Translations under genes and position numbers: made by a program
Notes under the pieces: generated by a model
Databases searched by the model: none
Told to the model about the DNA's origin: nothing
What the model saw: only the letters and a program-made list of their open reading frames with translations
NCBI GenBank assembly: GCA_015231595.1
Contig: JADGBH010000006.1
Span: 39,505-103,504, forward strand
DNA: 64,000 nucleotides
Direction: 5' to 3'
Source of the DNA: Desulfobacterales bacterium
GTDB taxonomy: Bacteria > Desulfobacterota > Desulfobacteria > Desulfobacterales > JADGBH01
Shown: positions 1 to 8,814 of the stretch, piece by piece
Position numbering within the stretch: the first letter of the stretch is position 1
Layout of the letters: each line of letters opens with the position of its first letter

Positions 1-141
1 AATGCTATCCTATCTGCAGAAGCAGTTATTGGCAAAGATAGACATTTCCGTCGTTATAATCGCGTTTTTCATCGCCTGCGATCTGTTAAGACTGAAACTC
101 TTAATTCTAAAAGTCCTCTTAAAAAAGCTTTACTTAATTAA
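1..141 (+). CDS. C-terminal 46 residues of an unrecognised protein
   Basis: Reading frame 1 is open from the first base of the window to a TAA at 139-141, so this is the 3' end of a gene that begins upstream. The fragment is very basic, with several Arg, Lys and His residues, and ends in a Lys/Leu-rich tail. I do not recognise the family from 46 residues. It lies 37 bases upstream of the corrinoid protein gene on the same strand and could belong to the same operon. It may be no more than a chance open frame, but the stop followed by a short gap and a start looks genic. Confidence 0.45.
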   Translation, partial: NAILSAEAVIGKDRHFRRYNRVFHRLRSVKTETLNSKSPLKKALLN

Positions 142-178
142 TACAATATCTTGATAATCAATTAAGGATAAATAAAAT

Positions 179-868
179 ATGAAAGAATCGGAACTATTGG
201 AAAAAATATCATTCAACGTAATTCAAGGGCGCATAACAAGCGATGACGAAGGCATTGATGAAGGGTTAGAAGGTCAACCTGCTGTAGTTGAATTAGTAAA
301 TAACGCTATTGAAATGGGTATGGATGCAAAAAGTATAATGATTGATTCCCTAACAAATTCAATGGGAATAGTTGGAGAAAAATTTGAAACGGGCGAATTT
401 TTAATTCCAGATATGTTGGCATCAGCCGAATGTGTAGGCGCTGCTATGGAAATTTTAAAGCCTCATCTTGTAAAAAAAGGAGTTAAAAGCAAAGGTAAAT
501 TTGTAATTGCTACTGTAGCTGGTGACCTCCATGATATTGGAAAAAATATTGTATCTATTTTATTAAAAGGAGAAGGCTATGAAATCATTGATTTAGGAAA
601 TGATGTTAGTAGTCAAACAATTGTGGATTCAGTATTGACCCATAATGCCCCTTTTCTTGGGTTATCGGCTTTACTCACAACTACAATGCAAAACATGAAA
701 GATGTGATTGACAAGTTAGTCCAAGCAAATATTCGGGACAAGGTAAAAGTATTTATTGGCGGAGCTCCAACATCTAAAGAATTTGCTGAAAAAATTGGTG
801 CTGATGCATACTGCAATGATGCTTTTCAAGCTGTTTCGATTTTAAGGAGAGATTGTTGTGAATCTTAA
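179..868 (+). CDS. Corrinoid (methyl-B12 carrier) protein, MttC/MtbC type
   Basis: This 229-residue protein carries the methyl group between a substrate-specific methyltransferase and a second methyltransferase that passes it to tetrahydrofolate or coenzyme M. An N-terminal helical cap (about residues 1-95) is followed by a Rossmann-like B12 domain. The DxHxxG cobalamin motif is at residues 116-121 (D116, H118 as the lower axial ligand, G121), and a GGAPTS loop near residue 194 lines the nucleotide tail pocket. The length matches the stand-alone corrinoid proteins of methylamine and betaine systems. Its 3' end overlaps the next methyltransferase gene by 11 bases, which supports a functional pair. 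The substrate cannot be read from this subunit. Confidence 0.93.
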   Translation: MKESELLEKISFNVIQGRITSDDEGIDEGLEGQPAVVELVNNAIEMGMDAKSIMIDSLTNSMGIVGEKFETGEFLIPDMLASAECVGAAMEILKPHLVKKGVKSKGKFVIATVAGDLHDIGKNIVSILLKGEGYEIIDLGNDVSSQTIVDSVLTHNAPFLGLSALLTTTMQNMKDVIDKLVQANIRDKVKVFIGGAPTSKEFAEKIGADAYCNDAFQAVSILRRDCCES

Positions 869-2072
869 ACAAGTAGAAAAATCAACAGCATTACTCGGTA
901 AAAATATTGTTGAAATGCTGCATCAAGTCCATGAAGATGCTCTATGGATTCTGGAAAATATAGGGGTCGGCTGTAAGCAGCCAAAAATACAGGAAGCATT
1001 TCGAAAATACGAAGACAATGGACAAGCCATTGTCTATGATAACAGAATTTATATTACTTCTTCATTAGTTAAAGAAACTCTTCTTAAAGTTCCAAGCAGA
1101 AAAGATTTCTTTGTTCCCTTAAATAGTTTTTTTATTGGTGGAACAGCTCCTTACGTTTATGATGATGTTGCCTGCAAAGGAGGAATTTTTCCAACTCCTG
1201 ATCATGTGCGCAGGATTGCTAAAATGGCTCAGGAAAATGAAATTGTAGCAGGGATGGGACGTGGTTTAAAACTAAAAGACGAAGTAGAGCAAATTGAAAT
1301 TATTACCAAAAACTGTTCCAAACCAATTTATTTTGCCGTTACTTCTGATTCATCGCTTAATTACGCAATAGAACTTTATAAAACACGAAAAAATATTATG
1401 GTAGTCTTCTGTTTGACCAGGCCTCCTTTGGAAGTAAATGAGAATTTCTCACTGCATTTTGCTAAAGTAGCTGAAGCTGGTTTACCTTTATTTATTTCGG
1501 CTATGCCAATGGCTGGAATTAGTGCGCCATATTGTTATAATGGTGTATTATCTATGACTCATGCTGAGGTTTTATTTGGAATCTGTACGGCACAACTCTT
1601 AAATCCGGGCGTAACTTGTATTCATGCGGGATTTCCAACTATTGCTGACCCGAGAATAGATTACAATCCTAATTATGGACTAATTAGTCACAATTTTTTA
1701 AATATTCTAATGTCCCATTTAAATTTAATGCTCGATTTGCCAACCTGCCAAAGTGCAGGCACAACCCATGAAGAAGATTTAACTGAGCGTGCTTTGGAAG
1801 ATGCTCGAAGGGGACAGGCTCTTTGTAAAAAATATGAGTTTCATATGATGCGGCATCCTTTCGCGTTTTTAAGGTATTTAATAGATTTTTCATTTGAAAA
1901 ATTTCAAAAAGCGATGGAAATCGCAAACAACGTTAGACCAGAGGATGCTCCTGACGTTGAAATACCAATCTATGATGAAAGGGGAATGGCATCAATTCAA
2001 AAATTTGGTTTAAGCAGTTATATGGAAGATCCCCTTACAACCGCTAACTTTGGAAAAATTTTTATTAATTAA
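858..2072 (+). CDS. MttB-family (non-pyrrolysine) corrinoid methyltransferase, copy 1
   Basis: The 404-residue product belongs to the trimethylamine methyltransferase family. Family-typical stretches are visible: the N-terminal LEN(I)GV region, GGTAPYVYDD near residue 94, AMPMAGIS near 215 and the HAEVLFGI...LLNPGV segment near 235-255. The frame has no in-frame TAG, so this is a glycine betaine-type MttB homologue and not the pyrrolysine enzyme. It is shorter than the usual 470-500 residues, mostly at the N-terminus. The GTG start at 858 is supported by AAGGAGA at 844-850. It overlaps the corrinoid protein gene and should methylate it. The substrate is unknown; a quaternary or tertiary methylamine such as a betaine is likely by family. 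Confidence 0.9.
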   Translation: MNLKQVEKSTALLGKNIVEMLHQVHEDALWILENIGVGCKQPKIQEAFRKYEDNGQAIVYDNRIYITSSLVKETLLKVPSRKDFFVPLNSFFIGGTAPYVYDDVACKGGIFPTPDHVRRIAKMAQENEIVAGMGRGLKLKDEVEQIEIITKNCSKPIYFAVTSDSSLNYAIELYKTRKNIMVVFCLTRPPLEVNENFSLHFAKVAEAGLPLFISAMPMAGISAPYCYNGVLSMTHAEVLFGICTAQLLNPGVTCIHAGFPTIADPRIDYNPNYGLISHNFLNILMSHLNLMLDLPTCQSAGTTHEEDLTERALEDARRGQALCKKYEFHMMRHPFAFLRYLIDFSFEKFQKAMEIANNVRPEDAPDVEIPIYDERGMASIQKFGLSSYMEDPLTTANFGKIFIN

Positions 2073-2239
2073 TCGGCATCCTTCATAATTATAGGAAAAA
2101 TAGTTAACACTTTAAAAAAACGATATTTAAACTGGATTCCCGCCTTCGCGGGAATGACGGAACAACACCCACGTCATTCCCGCGAAGGCGGGAATCCAGA
2201 ATTAAAAGTGTAAACTAAAATTGAAGGATACCAATTAAT
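2067..2239. mobile_element. MITE-like palindromic element, copy A, with 7-bp target duplication
   Basis: The element (2074-2232) is bracketed by perfect direct repeats AATTAAT at 2067-2073 and 2233-2239. Its ends are imperfect inverted repeats (GGCATCCTTCA against GGTATCCTTCA). Inside is a perfect 27-base inverted repeat (2133-2159 and 2172-2198) built on the motif GGATTCCCGC...GCGGGAATGACG. The left duplication includes the TAA stop of the preceding methyltransferase gene. A second copy lies at 11712-11886. It encodes nothing and would have to be moved by a transposase elsewhere. Confidence 0.85.
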
Positions 2240-2267
2240 TGAATTTATTTGTAAAGGAGAATTTTAT

Positions 2268-3857
2268 ATGTGTGGAATTGCGGGCTGTTTCGGCTCAAAA
2301 GATACTATTACCATTAACAAAATGCTAGATGCATTAGGCCATAGAGGCCCGAATGACAGAGGCTTATATGCAAATGATTCATCGGTTTTAGGTCATACCC
2401 GGCTTTCCATTGTGGATGTCGCTTATGGACATCAACCAATACTTATAAATAATGGAAAAATAGGAATTATTGCTAATGGCGAGATTTATAATTTTAAAAA
2501 ATTAAAAAACCGTCTTACAAACAAATACAATTTTCAAACCAACTCGGATACAGAAGTTGTTTTACGCCTTTATCAAGAAAAAGGTCCAGAATGTGTAAAA
2601 GAATTAGACGGAATGTTTGCATTTGCAATTAATGATGGTGATAATTTTATGCTGGCAAGGGATCCCATTGGAATTAAACCTCTTTATTATGGATACAAGA
2701 ATGGGAATCTCTATTTTAGCTCAGAACTTGGGGCAATGTCTTTTGCAAAAGTTAACGAAGTACATGAGTTTCCAAGCGGGCATTATTACACGCCTAAAGA
2801 AGGCTTTGTTGCCTACTACCAAACTCCTGAAATTGAAGATCATCTTTTAACTGATATTGACGAAACTTGCAATCTAATACGAAAAACTTTTATTCAGGCA
2901 GTGAAAAAAAGATTGTTAGCAGACCCAGAAGTTCCAGTAGGAGCATTTTGTAGCGGAGGTTTAGATAGCAGTCTTGTTGCAGCCATAGCGGCTGAAAATA
3001 TTCCTAATCTTCATACTTTTGTGGTAGGAATGATGGATAATAAAGGAGATTTGAGCGATGATATAAAGGCCGGTCGTATTGCAGCGAAACATATTGGGTC
3101 AAATCACCATGAATTGCTATTCACTAAAGAAGAGTATTGCGAAGTCCTTCCTACTGTTATTAATAAGTTAGAATCTTATGATCCTTCTTTAGTGCGTTGC
3201 GCTGTACCTTGTTATTTCACCTGTAAGTTGGCTGCAGAATACGTAACGGTTGTGCTAACAGGAGAAGGAGCTGATGAACTTTTTACAGGTTATCATTATA
3301 TGAAGCATTTACCTTTTGATAAACTGAACATGGAAGCAAGAAGATGTATTGGAAATCTTCATAACATAAATTTACAAAGAGCTGACCGTATGGGTATGCT
3401 TTTTAGTCTTGAGCTTAGAGTTCCTTTTTTAGATGTAGCAATGATTGACCTTTCTATGAAAATTCCCCCAAGATTAAAAATTCAAGATCATAACGGCGCT
3501 AAAATTGAAAAATGGATTTTACGCAAGGCATTTGAAGAAACATCTTACCTACCTCCTGAAATATTATGGCGCTATAAAGTCCAATATACTCAAGGCGCAG
3601 GATGCGAAAGCTTAGGGGAACAATTAGCTGAACAAGAAATGACAGATGATGAATACGCTAAAATTAAATATGAAAATCCTCAAGCAGTGATCAACAGCAA
3701 AGAAGCAGCTTTTTATTATAAAATATTTAGACAGTTTCATCCTCAAGATTCAATCTTAGGCTCAATTGGAATCTGGACAGGCTTTGATTTTGAAGAAGAA
3801 AGGGAAAAAGTTCGTGGAACTGTTGATGGGGATTTAAAGCACGAGTTATATAATTAA
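2268..3857 (+). CDS. asnB: Glutamine-hydrolysing asparagine synthetase-type amidotransferase
   Basis: The product (529 residues, against about 554 in E. coli AsnB) transfers glutamine amide nitrogen to an acyl-adenylated carboxylate, classically aspartate. Cys2 of MCGIAG is the class II glutaminase nucleophile, with the R45-LSIVD and NGEIYN (70-75) glutamine-binding segments following. The synthetase domain has the SGGLDSS PP-loop at 229-235 and a TGEGADELF motif about 100 residues later. A strong AAGGAGA precedes the ATG. It lies between two MttB-type genes and before a nitrilase-fold gene, so it may make or reform an amide in this catabolic pathway instead of serving general asparagine synthesis. 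That role is inference. Confidence 0.9.
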   Translation: MCGIAGCFGSKDTITINKMLDALGHRGPNDRGLYANDSSVLGHTRLSIVDVAYGHQPILINNGKIGIIANGEIYNFKKLKNRLTNKYNFQTNSDTEVVLRLYQEKGPECVKELDGMFAFAINDGDNFMLARDPIGIKPLYYGYKNGNLYFSSELGAMSFAKVNEVHEFPSGHYYTPKEGFVAYYQTPEIEDHLLTDIDETCNLIRKTFIQAVKKRLLADPEVPVGAFCSGGLDSSLVAAIAAENIPNLHTFVVGMMDNKGDLSDDIKAGRIAAKHIGSNHHELLFTKEEYCEVLPTVINKLESYDPSLVRCAVPCYFTCKLAAEYVTVVLTGEGADELFTGYHYMKHLPFDKLNMEARRCIGNLHNINLQRADRMGMLFSLELRVPFLDVAMIDLSMKIPPRLKIQDHNGAKIEKWILRKAFEETSYLPPEILWRYKVQYTQGAGCESLGEQLAEQEMTDDEYAKIKYENPQAVINSKEAAFYYKIFRQFHPQDSILGSIGIWTGFDFEEEREKVRGTVDGDLKHELYN

Positions 3858-4031
3858 ATATAATTTGAAGGTGCAGTTTTTAATGTTCTAAAAAAACAGT
3901 ATATTCCAAAAAAATAGATATTCTTTTTAGACTAAATATCATATTATTAATAATTTTAGCCTTAGTCATATTTTAATTAAATATATATATTCTATTTTAG
4001 GAATATATTTGTTGTTTGATAAGGTATATTA

Positions 4032-5207
4032 ATGGATTTTATTTCAAAGAATTTTCTATCCCAAATTCATCAAGACGCATTGCGCGTATTAGAAGAAGTT
4101 GGAGTTAAGTGCGAATCTACTAAAGTTCGGAAAAGTTTTGAGGATACCGGGCTTGCAGCCTATGACGAAACAAGTCGTCATATTCATATCCTCTCTCCTT
4201 TAATAAATCAAGCGCTTAATTTAGCGCCTAAAAGAGATAAATTTTTTATTCCTGAAAATGCTTTTGGTGTAGGAGGAACAGCTCCTTTTGTTTATGACGA
4301 CCAAGCTAATGAACTCATTCAGCCTACATTTGAACATCTTATCCGCATTGCCAAAATTGTTAATGATGCTGATGTTGTTCAATTTATGGCTCGAGGCGTT
4401 TTAGTTCCTCAACAAGAAATTAAAGTTATGGATACAATTATAGAACATTGCGATAAACCAATTTATGTTGCAGCTCTCACTGAAGCAGGTATTACAAGAG
4501 CGCATGAAATCCATAAAAGTAGAGGCAATATTACTGTTCAATTTTCGATTATTAATAGTCCCTTAAACCTTATTGAAAGCATGGTTGATCCCTTTTATTC
4601 CTGTGTTCAAAAAGGAATTCCAGTTTATGTGTCAACAATGCCAATGGCTGGATTATCAGGGCCATACAGTATGTCATCACTTTTGACTTTGACTCATGCT
4701 GAAGCGCTATTTGGAATTACTTTGGCGCAATTAATAAATCCTGGTATTACCGTAGTTCACGCAGGATTGCCTTCCATTGCGAATGTTAATAAAAAATATG
4801 CTGTAGATTTAGGGCTTGTGTCCCATAATATTGCCAATTTACTTATGGAAAAAGTAAATAAAATGCTCGAACTTCCGTCTATTCAGACCGCTTGCACCAC
4901 AAGTGAAGATAACGCCAATCAAAAGGCTCAAGATGATGCAAAAATAGGGTTCTCAATGATGAAAAAATATGGGTTTCATCAAATGCGCCATGCTTTTGGA
5001 TTTCTTAAAGAATTAGTTTCTTTTTCTATTGATAAACTCGAAAAGCATATTGATCTTTGTAGGCAAGCTGAACCTAACTTTGATGTAATAGATGCAATTC
5101 CATACGATCCAGAAGGGCTTGAAGTTATATTACGCAATGGTGATAGAGCAAATTATATGCGGGATGAACATACTTTAAAAAATATAGGAATATCGTTTTT
5201 AAATTAG
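4032..5207 (+). CDS. MttB-family (non-pyrrolysine) corrinoid methyltransferase, copy 2
   Basis: The 391-residue product is a paralogue of the methyltransferase at 858-2072. Shared stretches include the LEE(V)GVKCES N-terminus, GGTAPFVYDD, STMPMAGLSGPY and the THAEALFGITLAQLINPG segment, and the ends are nearly colinear. It has no in-frame TAG and the same N-terminal shortening. It is separated from asnB by 174 bases without obvious signals, and the ribosome site is weak (AAGG at 4021). The stop is 19 bases before the nitrilase-fold gene. It probably uses the corrinoid protein encoded at 179-868, since no second carrier is present. Two different MttB paralogues suggest two substrates or sequential demethylations. 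Confidence 0.9.
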   Translation: MDFISKNFLSQIHQDALRVLEEVGVKCESTKVRKSFEDTGLAAYDETSRHIHILSPLINQALNLAPKRDKFFIPENAFGVGGTAPFVYDDQANELIQPTFEHLIRIAKIVNDADVVQFMARGVLVPQQEIKVMDTIIEHCDKPIYVAALTEAGITRAHEIHKSRGNITVQFSIINSPLNLIESMVDPFYSCVQKGIPVYVSTMPMAGLSGPYSMSSLLTLTHAEALFGITLAQLINPGITVVHAGLPSIANVNKKYAVDLGLVSHNIANLLMEKVNKMLELPSIQTACTTSEDNANQKAQDDAKIGFSMMKKYGFHQMRHAFGFLKELVSFSIDKLEKHIDLCRQAEPNFDVIDAIPYDPEGLEVILRNGDRANYMRDEHTLKNIGISFLN

Positions 5208-5226
5208 CAAGGAATATTTTTAGTTT

Positions 5227-6168
5227 ATGAAGGTAGCAATATATCAGATGGATCCAATTTTACTGGATCTAAAGGCTAATTTAGAACAAGTTATCGCTAA
5301 GATCAATTATGGTCGTGAAAAAGGAATTCATCTGAATATTTTTCCAGAATTAGCACTCACTGGTTATTTTGTTGGCCAAAGCTATCATAATGTTGCCTTA
5401 AGGCTTGACTCTCCTGAAGTAGATCGCCTAGTAGCTGCTACTCAGGGGACAGCAGCTATTGTTGGTTTTATAGAAGAATCTCCGTCCATGAATTTCTATA
5501 ACTCTGCGCTTGTTATCAATGATGGCCAAATATTATACGCTTATCGAAAAATATATTTACCTAATTATGGTGTTTTTGAAGAACGCAAATATTTTTCAAG
5601 TGGTAAGCGTGTACAAGTATTCAAATTACATGATTTTGTTATAGCAGTTTTTATTTGCAATGACTTATGGCATCCATCTATTCCTTATTTAGGCGTAAGT
5701 CAAAAAGCTGATGTTTTTGTTTCGATCATTAACTCATCAGAAACTTCAATGGCATCAGAATTTAGTAATATTGAAAGCTGGGAAATCATTAATAAATTTT
5801 ACTCGCGTATTTTTGGTATTTATAATATTTGCGCTAATAGAGTAGGTATAGAAAAAATAGAAGAACAAAAGAATATTCCGATTGATGGATCTAATGAAAC
5901 ATTATTAAAAAATGATATTTTTCCCATGATCGATGAAGGAAAAGCTTATCGTTTTTGGGGTGGAAGTGAGATTATAAATCCATTTGGTCAGCAAATTTAT
6001 AAAGCGGCTTATAATAAAGAAGATACAATTATTGGGGATATAGGAAGAGATTTACTTAGACAGAAAAAATTGATGCTGCCTTATTTAAGAAATGATGATC
6101 CTTACTTTACCCATAGAGAGCTTTCCAATATTTTATATGGTAAAGGAGGGCATATTCCAGGAAAATAG
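5227..6168 (+). CDS. Carbon-nitrogen hydrolase (nitrilase superfamily)
   Basis: This 313-residue enzyme hydrolyses a C-N bond, most often an amide. The Glu-Lys-Cys triad is visible: E41 in FPELALTGY, K108 in YRKIYLPNYG and C144 in ICNDLWHP. The sequence resembles NAD-synthetase-type glutaminase and amidase branches, but no synthetase domain is attached. It follows the second MttB gene by 19 bases and is probably co-transcribed. Together with the nearby AsnB-type enzyme it suggests amide chemistry on a methylated nitrogen compound. The exact substrate cannot be stated. Confidence 0.85.
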   Translation: MKVAIYQMDPILLDLKANLEQVIAKINYGREKGIHLNIFPELALTGYFVGQSYHNVALRLDSPEVDRLVAATQGTAAIVGFIEESPSMNFYNSALVINDGQILYAYRKIYLPNYGVFEERKYFSSGKRVQVFKLHDFVIAVFICNDLWHPSIPYLGVSQKADVFVSIINSSETSMASEFSNIESWEIINKFYSRIFGIYNICANRVGIEKIEEQKNIPIDGSNETLLKNDIFPMIDEGKAYRFWGGSEIINPFGQQIYKAAYNKEDTIIGDIGRDLLRQKKLMLPYLRNDDPYFTHRELSNILYGKGGHIPGK

Positions 6169-6346
6169 AGGATATTAGTCACTTTAATCAATATTTTGAG
6201 TTAAATTTTTTTACCAAAACTTTATTTTATTGTTTAATTATTTTTTTTAATTTATAGGCTACGTTTATTTTAATTATAGGACAATAAACTTCATATTATA
6301 TGTATTTTAGGATGGTTAATAACAAATTACTAAAACTCAAAAATGA

Positions 6347-6931
6347 TTGAAAGTGAGATTAAAAGTGACTGAAACTAAAATTAAAGCTTCTGTATCCAAT
6401 GAAGTGTTAATCGCTCTTAGGCGAATTATTCAGGCTATAGACCTACATTCATTTTCCCTTGTGCGTCGTTATGGGTTAACAGGCCCGCAATTAGTAATTT
6501 TACACGAAGTTGCAAAAGTAAATGAATTATCAGTAGGTCAACTTGCTAAGGCCATTAGCCTTGGACAAGCAACAGTAACAGGAATTTTAGCGCGTTTAGA
6601 AAAACGAGGTTTTATAAATCGCCGTCGTTGTGAAATTGATAAACGAAAAGTTCTTATTCAGATTACAGAAAAAGGAAAAGAAACAATAGAAGCTGCTCCT
6701 TCACCGCTCCATGAAACCTTTTTGTACCGGTTTGAAAGACTTAAAGATTGGGAGCAAAATATGATACTTACTGCTTTGCAAAGAGTCGTTTCAATGATGG
6801 ACGCTAAATCTATTGATGCTTCACCAGTATGGGCTTGGGGAGAGATGTCTGAAGAAACTTTTGATTTTCAAGATTCTGAGGAACTGCATTTAGAGGCAAG
6901 TTCCATTATAGAACCAGCAAAAGAGGCGTAG
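6347..6931 (+). CDS. MarR-family transcriptional regulator
   Basis: The product (up to 194 residues) has a winged helix-turn-helix (about residues 55-110) with the typical recognition helix SLGQATVTGILARLEKRG and the wing RRRCEIDKRKVLIQIT. The last 45 residues are a C-terminal extension with no recognised domain. The TTG at 6347 has no clear ribosome site. GTG codons at 6353 or 6365 are equally good starts, and the latter is preceded by a purine-rich AAAGTGAG. It sits between the methyltransferase block and the sarcosine oxidase block on the same strand, so it is the natural candidate regulator of either. No operator was identified. Confidence 0.87.
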   Translation: MKVRLKVTETKIKASVSNEVLIALRRIIQAIDLHSFSLVRRYGLTGPQLVILHEVAKVNELSVGQLAKAISLGQATVTGILARLEKRGFINRRRCEIDKRKVLIQITEKGKETIEAAPSPLHETFLYRFERLKDWEQNMILTALQRVVSMMDAKSIDASPVWAWGEMSEETFDFQDSEELHLEASSIIEPAKEA

Positions 6932-6948
6932 TTTTTTCATAAACAGCC

Positions 6949-7222
6949 CTCCCCTTGCGGTCAGGGCTGTTAAGTTCTAAACTATTAGTAAACAAGCGCT
7001 AATGCAAAACTGTGAAAAGTTTGAAGCTTGTCCCCTCTCCCTTGACGGGAGAGGGTTAGGGTTAGGGTGAGGGTGAACCATAACAAAGCCTTAACTTAAT
7101 TACTGGAATCATTTCACACCACCCCCGCCAGCTTGCGCTTGGCGACCCCTCCCGCAAGGGGAGGGGTGATTATGAAAAAATTACACCATTTTATGAGAAC
7201 TTAACAGCCCTGCGCAAGGGGA
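6949..7222. repeat. Palindromic repeat element with about 25-bp terminal inverted repeats
   Basis: The gap between the MarR gene and soxB has no gene. It holds an element whose ends, 6953-6978 and 7196-7219, are reverse complements apart from a 2-base insertion (core AGGGCTGTTAAGTTCT). Inside are a CCCTCTCCC...GGGAGAGGG hairpin near 7027-7050, short GGGTTA/GGGTGA runs and a CGCAAGGGGAGGGG segment. The interior resembles the repeat at 16607-16832, and part of it recurs at 39104-39160. The left end also forms a 9-bp hairpin (AACAGCCCT at 6942-6950 with AGGGCTGTT at 6963-6971), but no T-run follows, so I do not call it a terminator. Confidence 0.75.
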
Positions 7223-7305
7223 GAGAAGAACTTGGTTAAAACTAAGACTGATATCAACAAAAAAACTTGATAATCGAATATATAAAGCATATTAAGGATA
7301 ATACG

Positions 7306-8523
7306 ATGTTACAAAAATATAAACGTCTTTGGAGCAAAAAATCTTTAAAATCATCCTATGATGCTGTTATTATTGGAGGTGGTGTCCATGGACTCGCCAC
7401 AGCTTATTATTTAGCCAAAAATCATGGTATGCATAATATCGCAGTTCTTGAAAAAAAATATTTAGGATTTGGAAGCTCAGGCAGAAATACAGCTATTGTT
7501 CGAGCTAATCAACGCACTTCTGAAAACGTTTGTCTCTATCAGGAAGGTTTAAAGCTTTGGCCAGAATTAACATCTGAACTTGATTTTAATCTCATGTTTT
7601 TTAATTGCGGTAATCTTAACTTAGCCCACAGTGAATCCGCCATAAGTGCCCTACGACTTCAAGTCACTACAGCTCAATTTCATGGAATGAAAACCAAACT
7701 AATAGATGCTAAAGAATGCAAAGAAATGATTCCAGCTCTCGATATATCCGACCGACTACGTTATCCTATATTTGGAGCAATGTACCATCCACCTGGCGGA
7801 ACAGTAAGACATGATGCACTTGTTTGGGGGTTAGCAAAAGGCGCTTCACAACTTGGCGTTCACATTCATCAGAAAACAGAAGCTACCGGTATTGGCATTG
7901 AAAAAGAGCGTATTGCATATGTTCAAACGAATAAAGGCAAAATTTTTACTCCGAGGGTGTTAAATGTCGCTGGTCCATATTCCACACTAATTGCGGCTAT
8001 GATTGACTTAAGACTTCCAATACACGCGTTGACTATCCAAGCAATGGTGACGGAACCGCTTAAACCTGTTTTAAATTATGTAGTTTCGTCAGGCGCTTAT
8101 CATTGTTATGCCAACCAAAGTCTCAAAGGAGAAATCGTTTCAGGATCTCACATGGACCCTTGGCCCAATTATACTACACAAACAACTGCTCATTATATTA
8201 AACATCAAGCTGAAGCTCTGACTGAACTCATGCCTTGCTTAAAAGGCGTAAAATTAATGAGAGCATGGGGAGGTTTAGCAGATATGACTCCTGATATGGC
8301 GCCAATAATTGACGGTAATGATCCGATTCAAGGTTTTTTTCAAAATTGTGGATGGGGATATTTTGGATTTAAGTCCGCTCCTGTTACAGGTAAATATATG
8401 GCTCAATTCATGGCAACCGATCAATGTCCTAGTATTCTAAAACCATTTACAATGAGACGTTACGAAAATCATAATTTAATGGGTGAAATAGCTACTCCTG
8501 TATATTATAACCCTTGGAATTAA
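7306..8523 (+). CDS. soxB: Sarcosine oxidase/dehydrogenase beta subunit
   Basis: The beta subunit of the heterotetrameric sarcosine oxidase family holds FAD and shares a covalent FMN, and it oxidises the N-methyl amine. From the ATG at 7306 the protein has 405 residues, the same size as characterised SoxB. The FAD-binding GGGVHGLATAYYLA motif is at about 24-37, and VRHDAL places H169 where the FMN-linking histidine is expected (His173 in the Corynebacterium enzyme). I chose 7306 over an in-frame TTG at 7267 because AAGGA lies at 7293-7297 and the N-terminus then matches the family. It leads a soxB-D-A-G order. N-methylglutamate dehydrogenase subunits look similar and cannot be fully excluded. 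Confidence 0.9.
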   Translation: MLQKYKRLWSKKSLKSSYDAVIIGGGVHGLATAYYLAKNHGMHNIAVLEKKYLGFGSSGRNTAIVRANQRTSENVCLYQEGLKLWPELTSELDFNLMFFNCGNLNLAHSESAISALRLQVTTAQFHGMKTKLIDAKECKEMIPALDISDRLRYPIFGAMYHPPGGTVRHDALVWGLAKGASQLGVHIHQKTEATGIGIEKERIAYVQTNKGKIFTPRVLNVAGPYSTLIAAMIDLRLPIHALTIQAMVTEPLKPVLNYVVSSGAYHCYANQSLKGEIVSGSHMDPWPNYTTQTTAHYIKHQAEALTELMPCLKGVKLMRAWGGLADMTPDMAPIIDGNDPIQGFFQNCGWGYFGFKSAPVTGKYMAQFMATDQCPSILKPFTMRRYENHNLMGEIATPVYYNPWN

Positions 8524-8550
8524 TTTTAAAAAAACTTTAAGGAAACGCCT

Positions 8551-8814
8551 ATGTCACTGCTCATCACTTGTCCAATCTGCGGTAAGCGTAATGGTTATGA
8601 ATTTAAATTTGGGGGAGAAGATCGTGGCCCCAAACCAAATGAAGACGAATTAACATCTCGTAAATGGTGCGAATATACCCATATGAACACTAATATAGGG
8701 GGAATACAAAAAGAATGGTGGTATCACCGTGATGGCTGCAATACATGGTTTACGATATACCGCAATACATTGACCAATGAGGAAGTACAAAATCATAAAG
8801 AGGTTGCTCCATGA
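8551..8814 (+). CDS. soxD: Sarcosine oxidase/dehydrogenase delta subunit (zinc)
   Basis: This 87-residue protein is the small structural subunit of the heterotetramer. The zinc ligands are present at C7, C10, H59 and C63 (CPICG near the N-terminus and YHRDGC later), the spacing known for SoxD. It has no catalytic role of its own; it braces the alpha-beta interface. It starts 27 bases after soxB with a ribosome site AAGGAAA. Its TGA overlaps the soxA ATG in an ATGA arrangement, which implies translational coupling. Confidence 0.93.
   Translation: MSLLITCPICGKRNGYEFKFGGEDRGPKPNEDELTSRKWCEYTHMNTNIGGIQKEWWYHRDGCNTWFTIYRNTLTNEEVQNHKEVAP

Noticed and set aside
613..816. Minus-strand open frame of 67 codons inside the corrinoid protein gene
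   Set aside because: It lies fully within the B12-binding domain coding region and has no domain or ribosome site; it is a shadow frame.
858..5207. Pyrrolysine-encoded MttB
   Set aside because: Both methyltransferase frames are uninterrupted with no in-frame TAG, so they belong to the non-pyrrolysine branch.
6942..6971. Terminator after the MarR gene
   Set aside because: The 9-bp hairpin is perfect, but no T-run follows and the right arm belongs to the end of a repeat element.
7020..7220. CRISPR array or satellite repeat
   Set aside because: The GGGTTA/GGGTGA runs are short and irregular, without spacers, and are part of a palindromic element.
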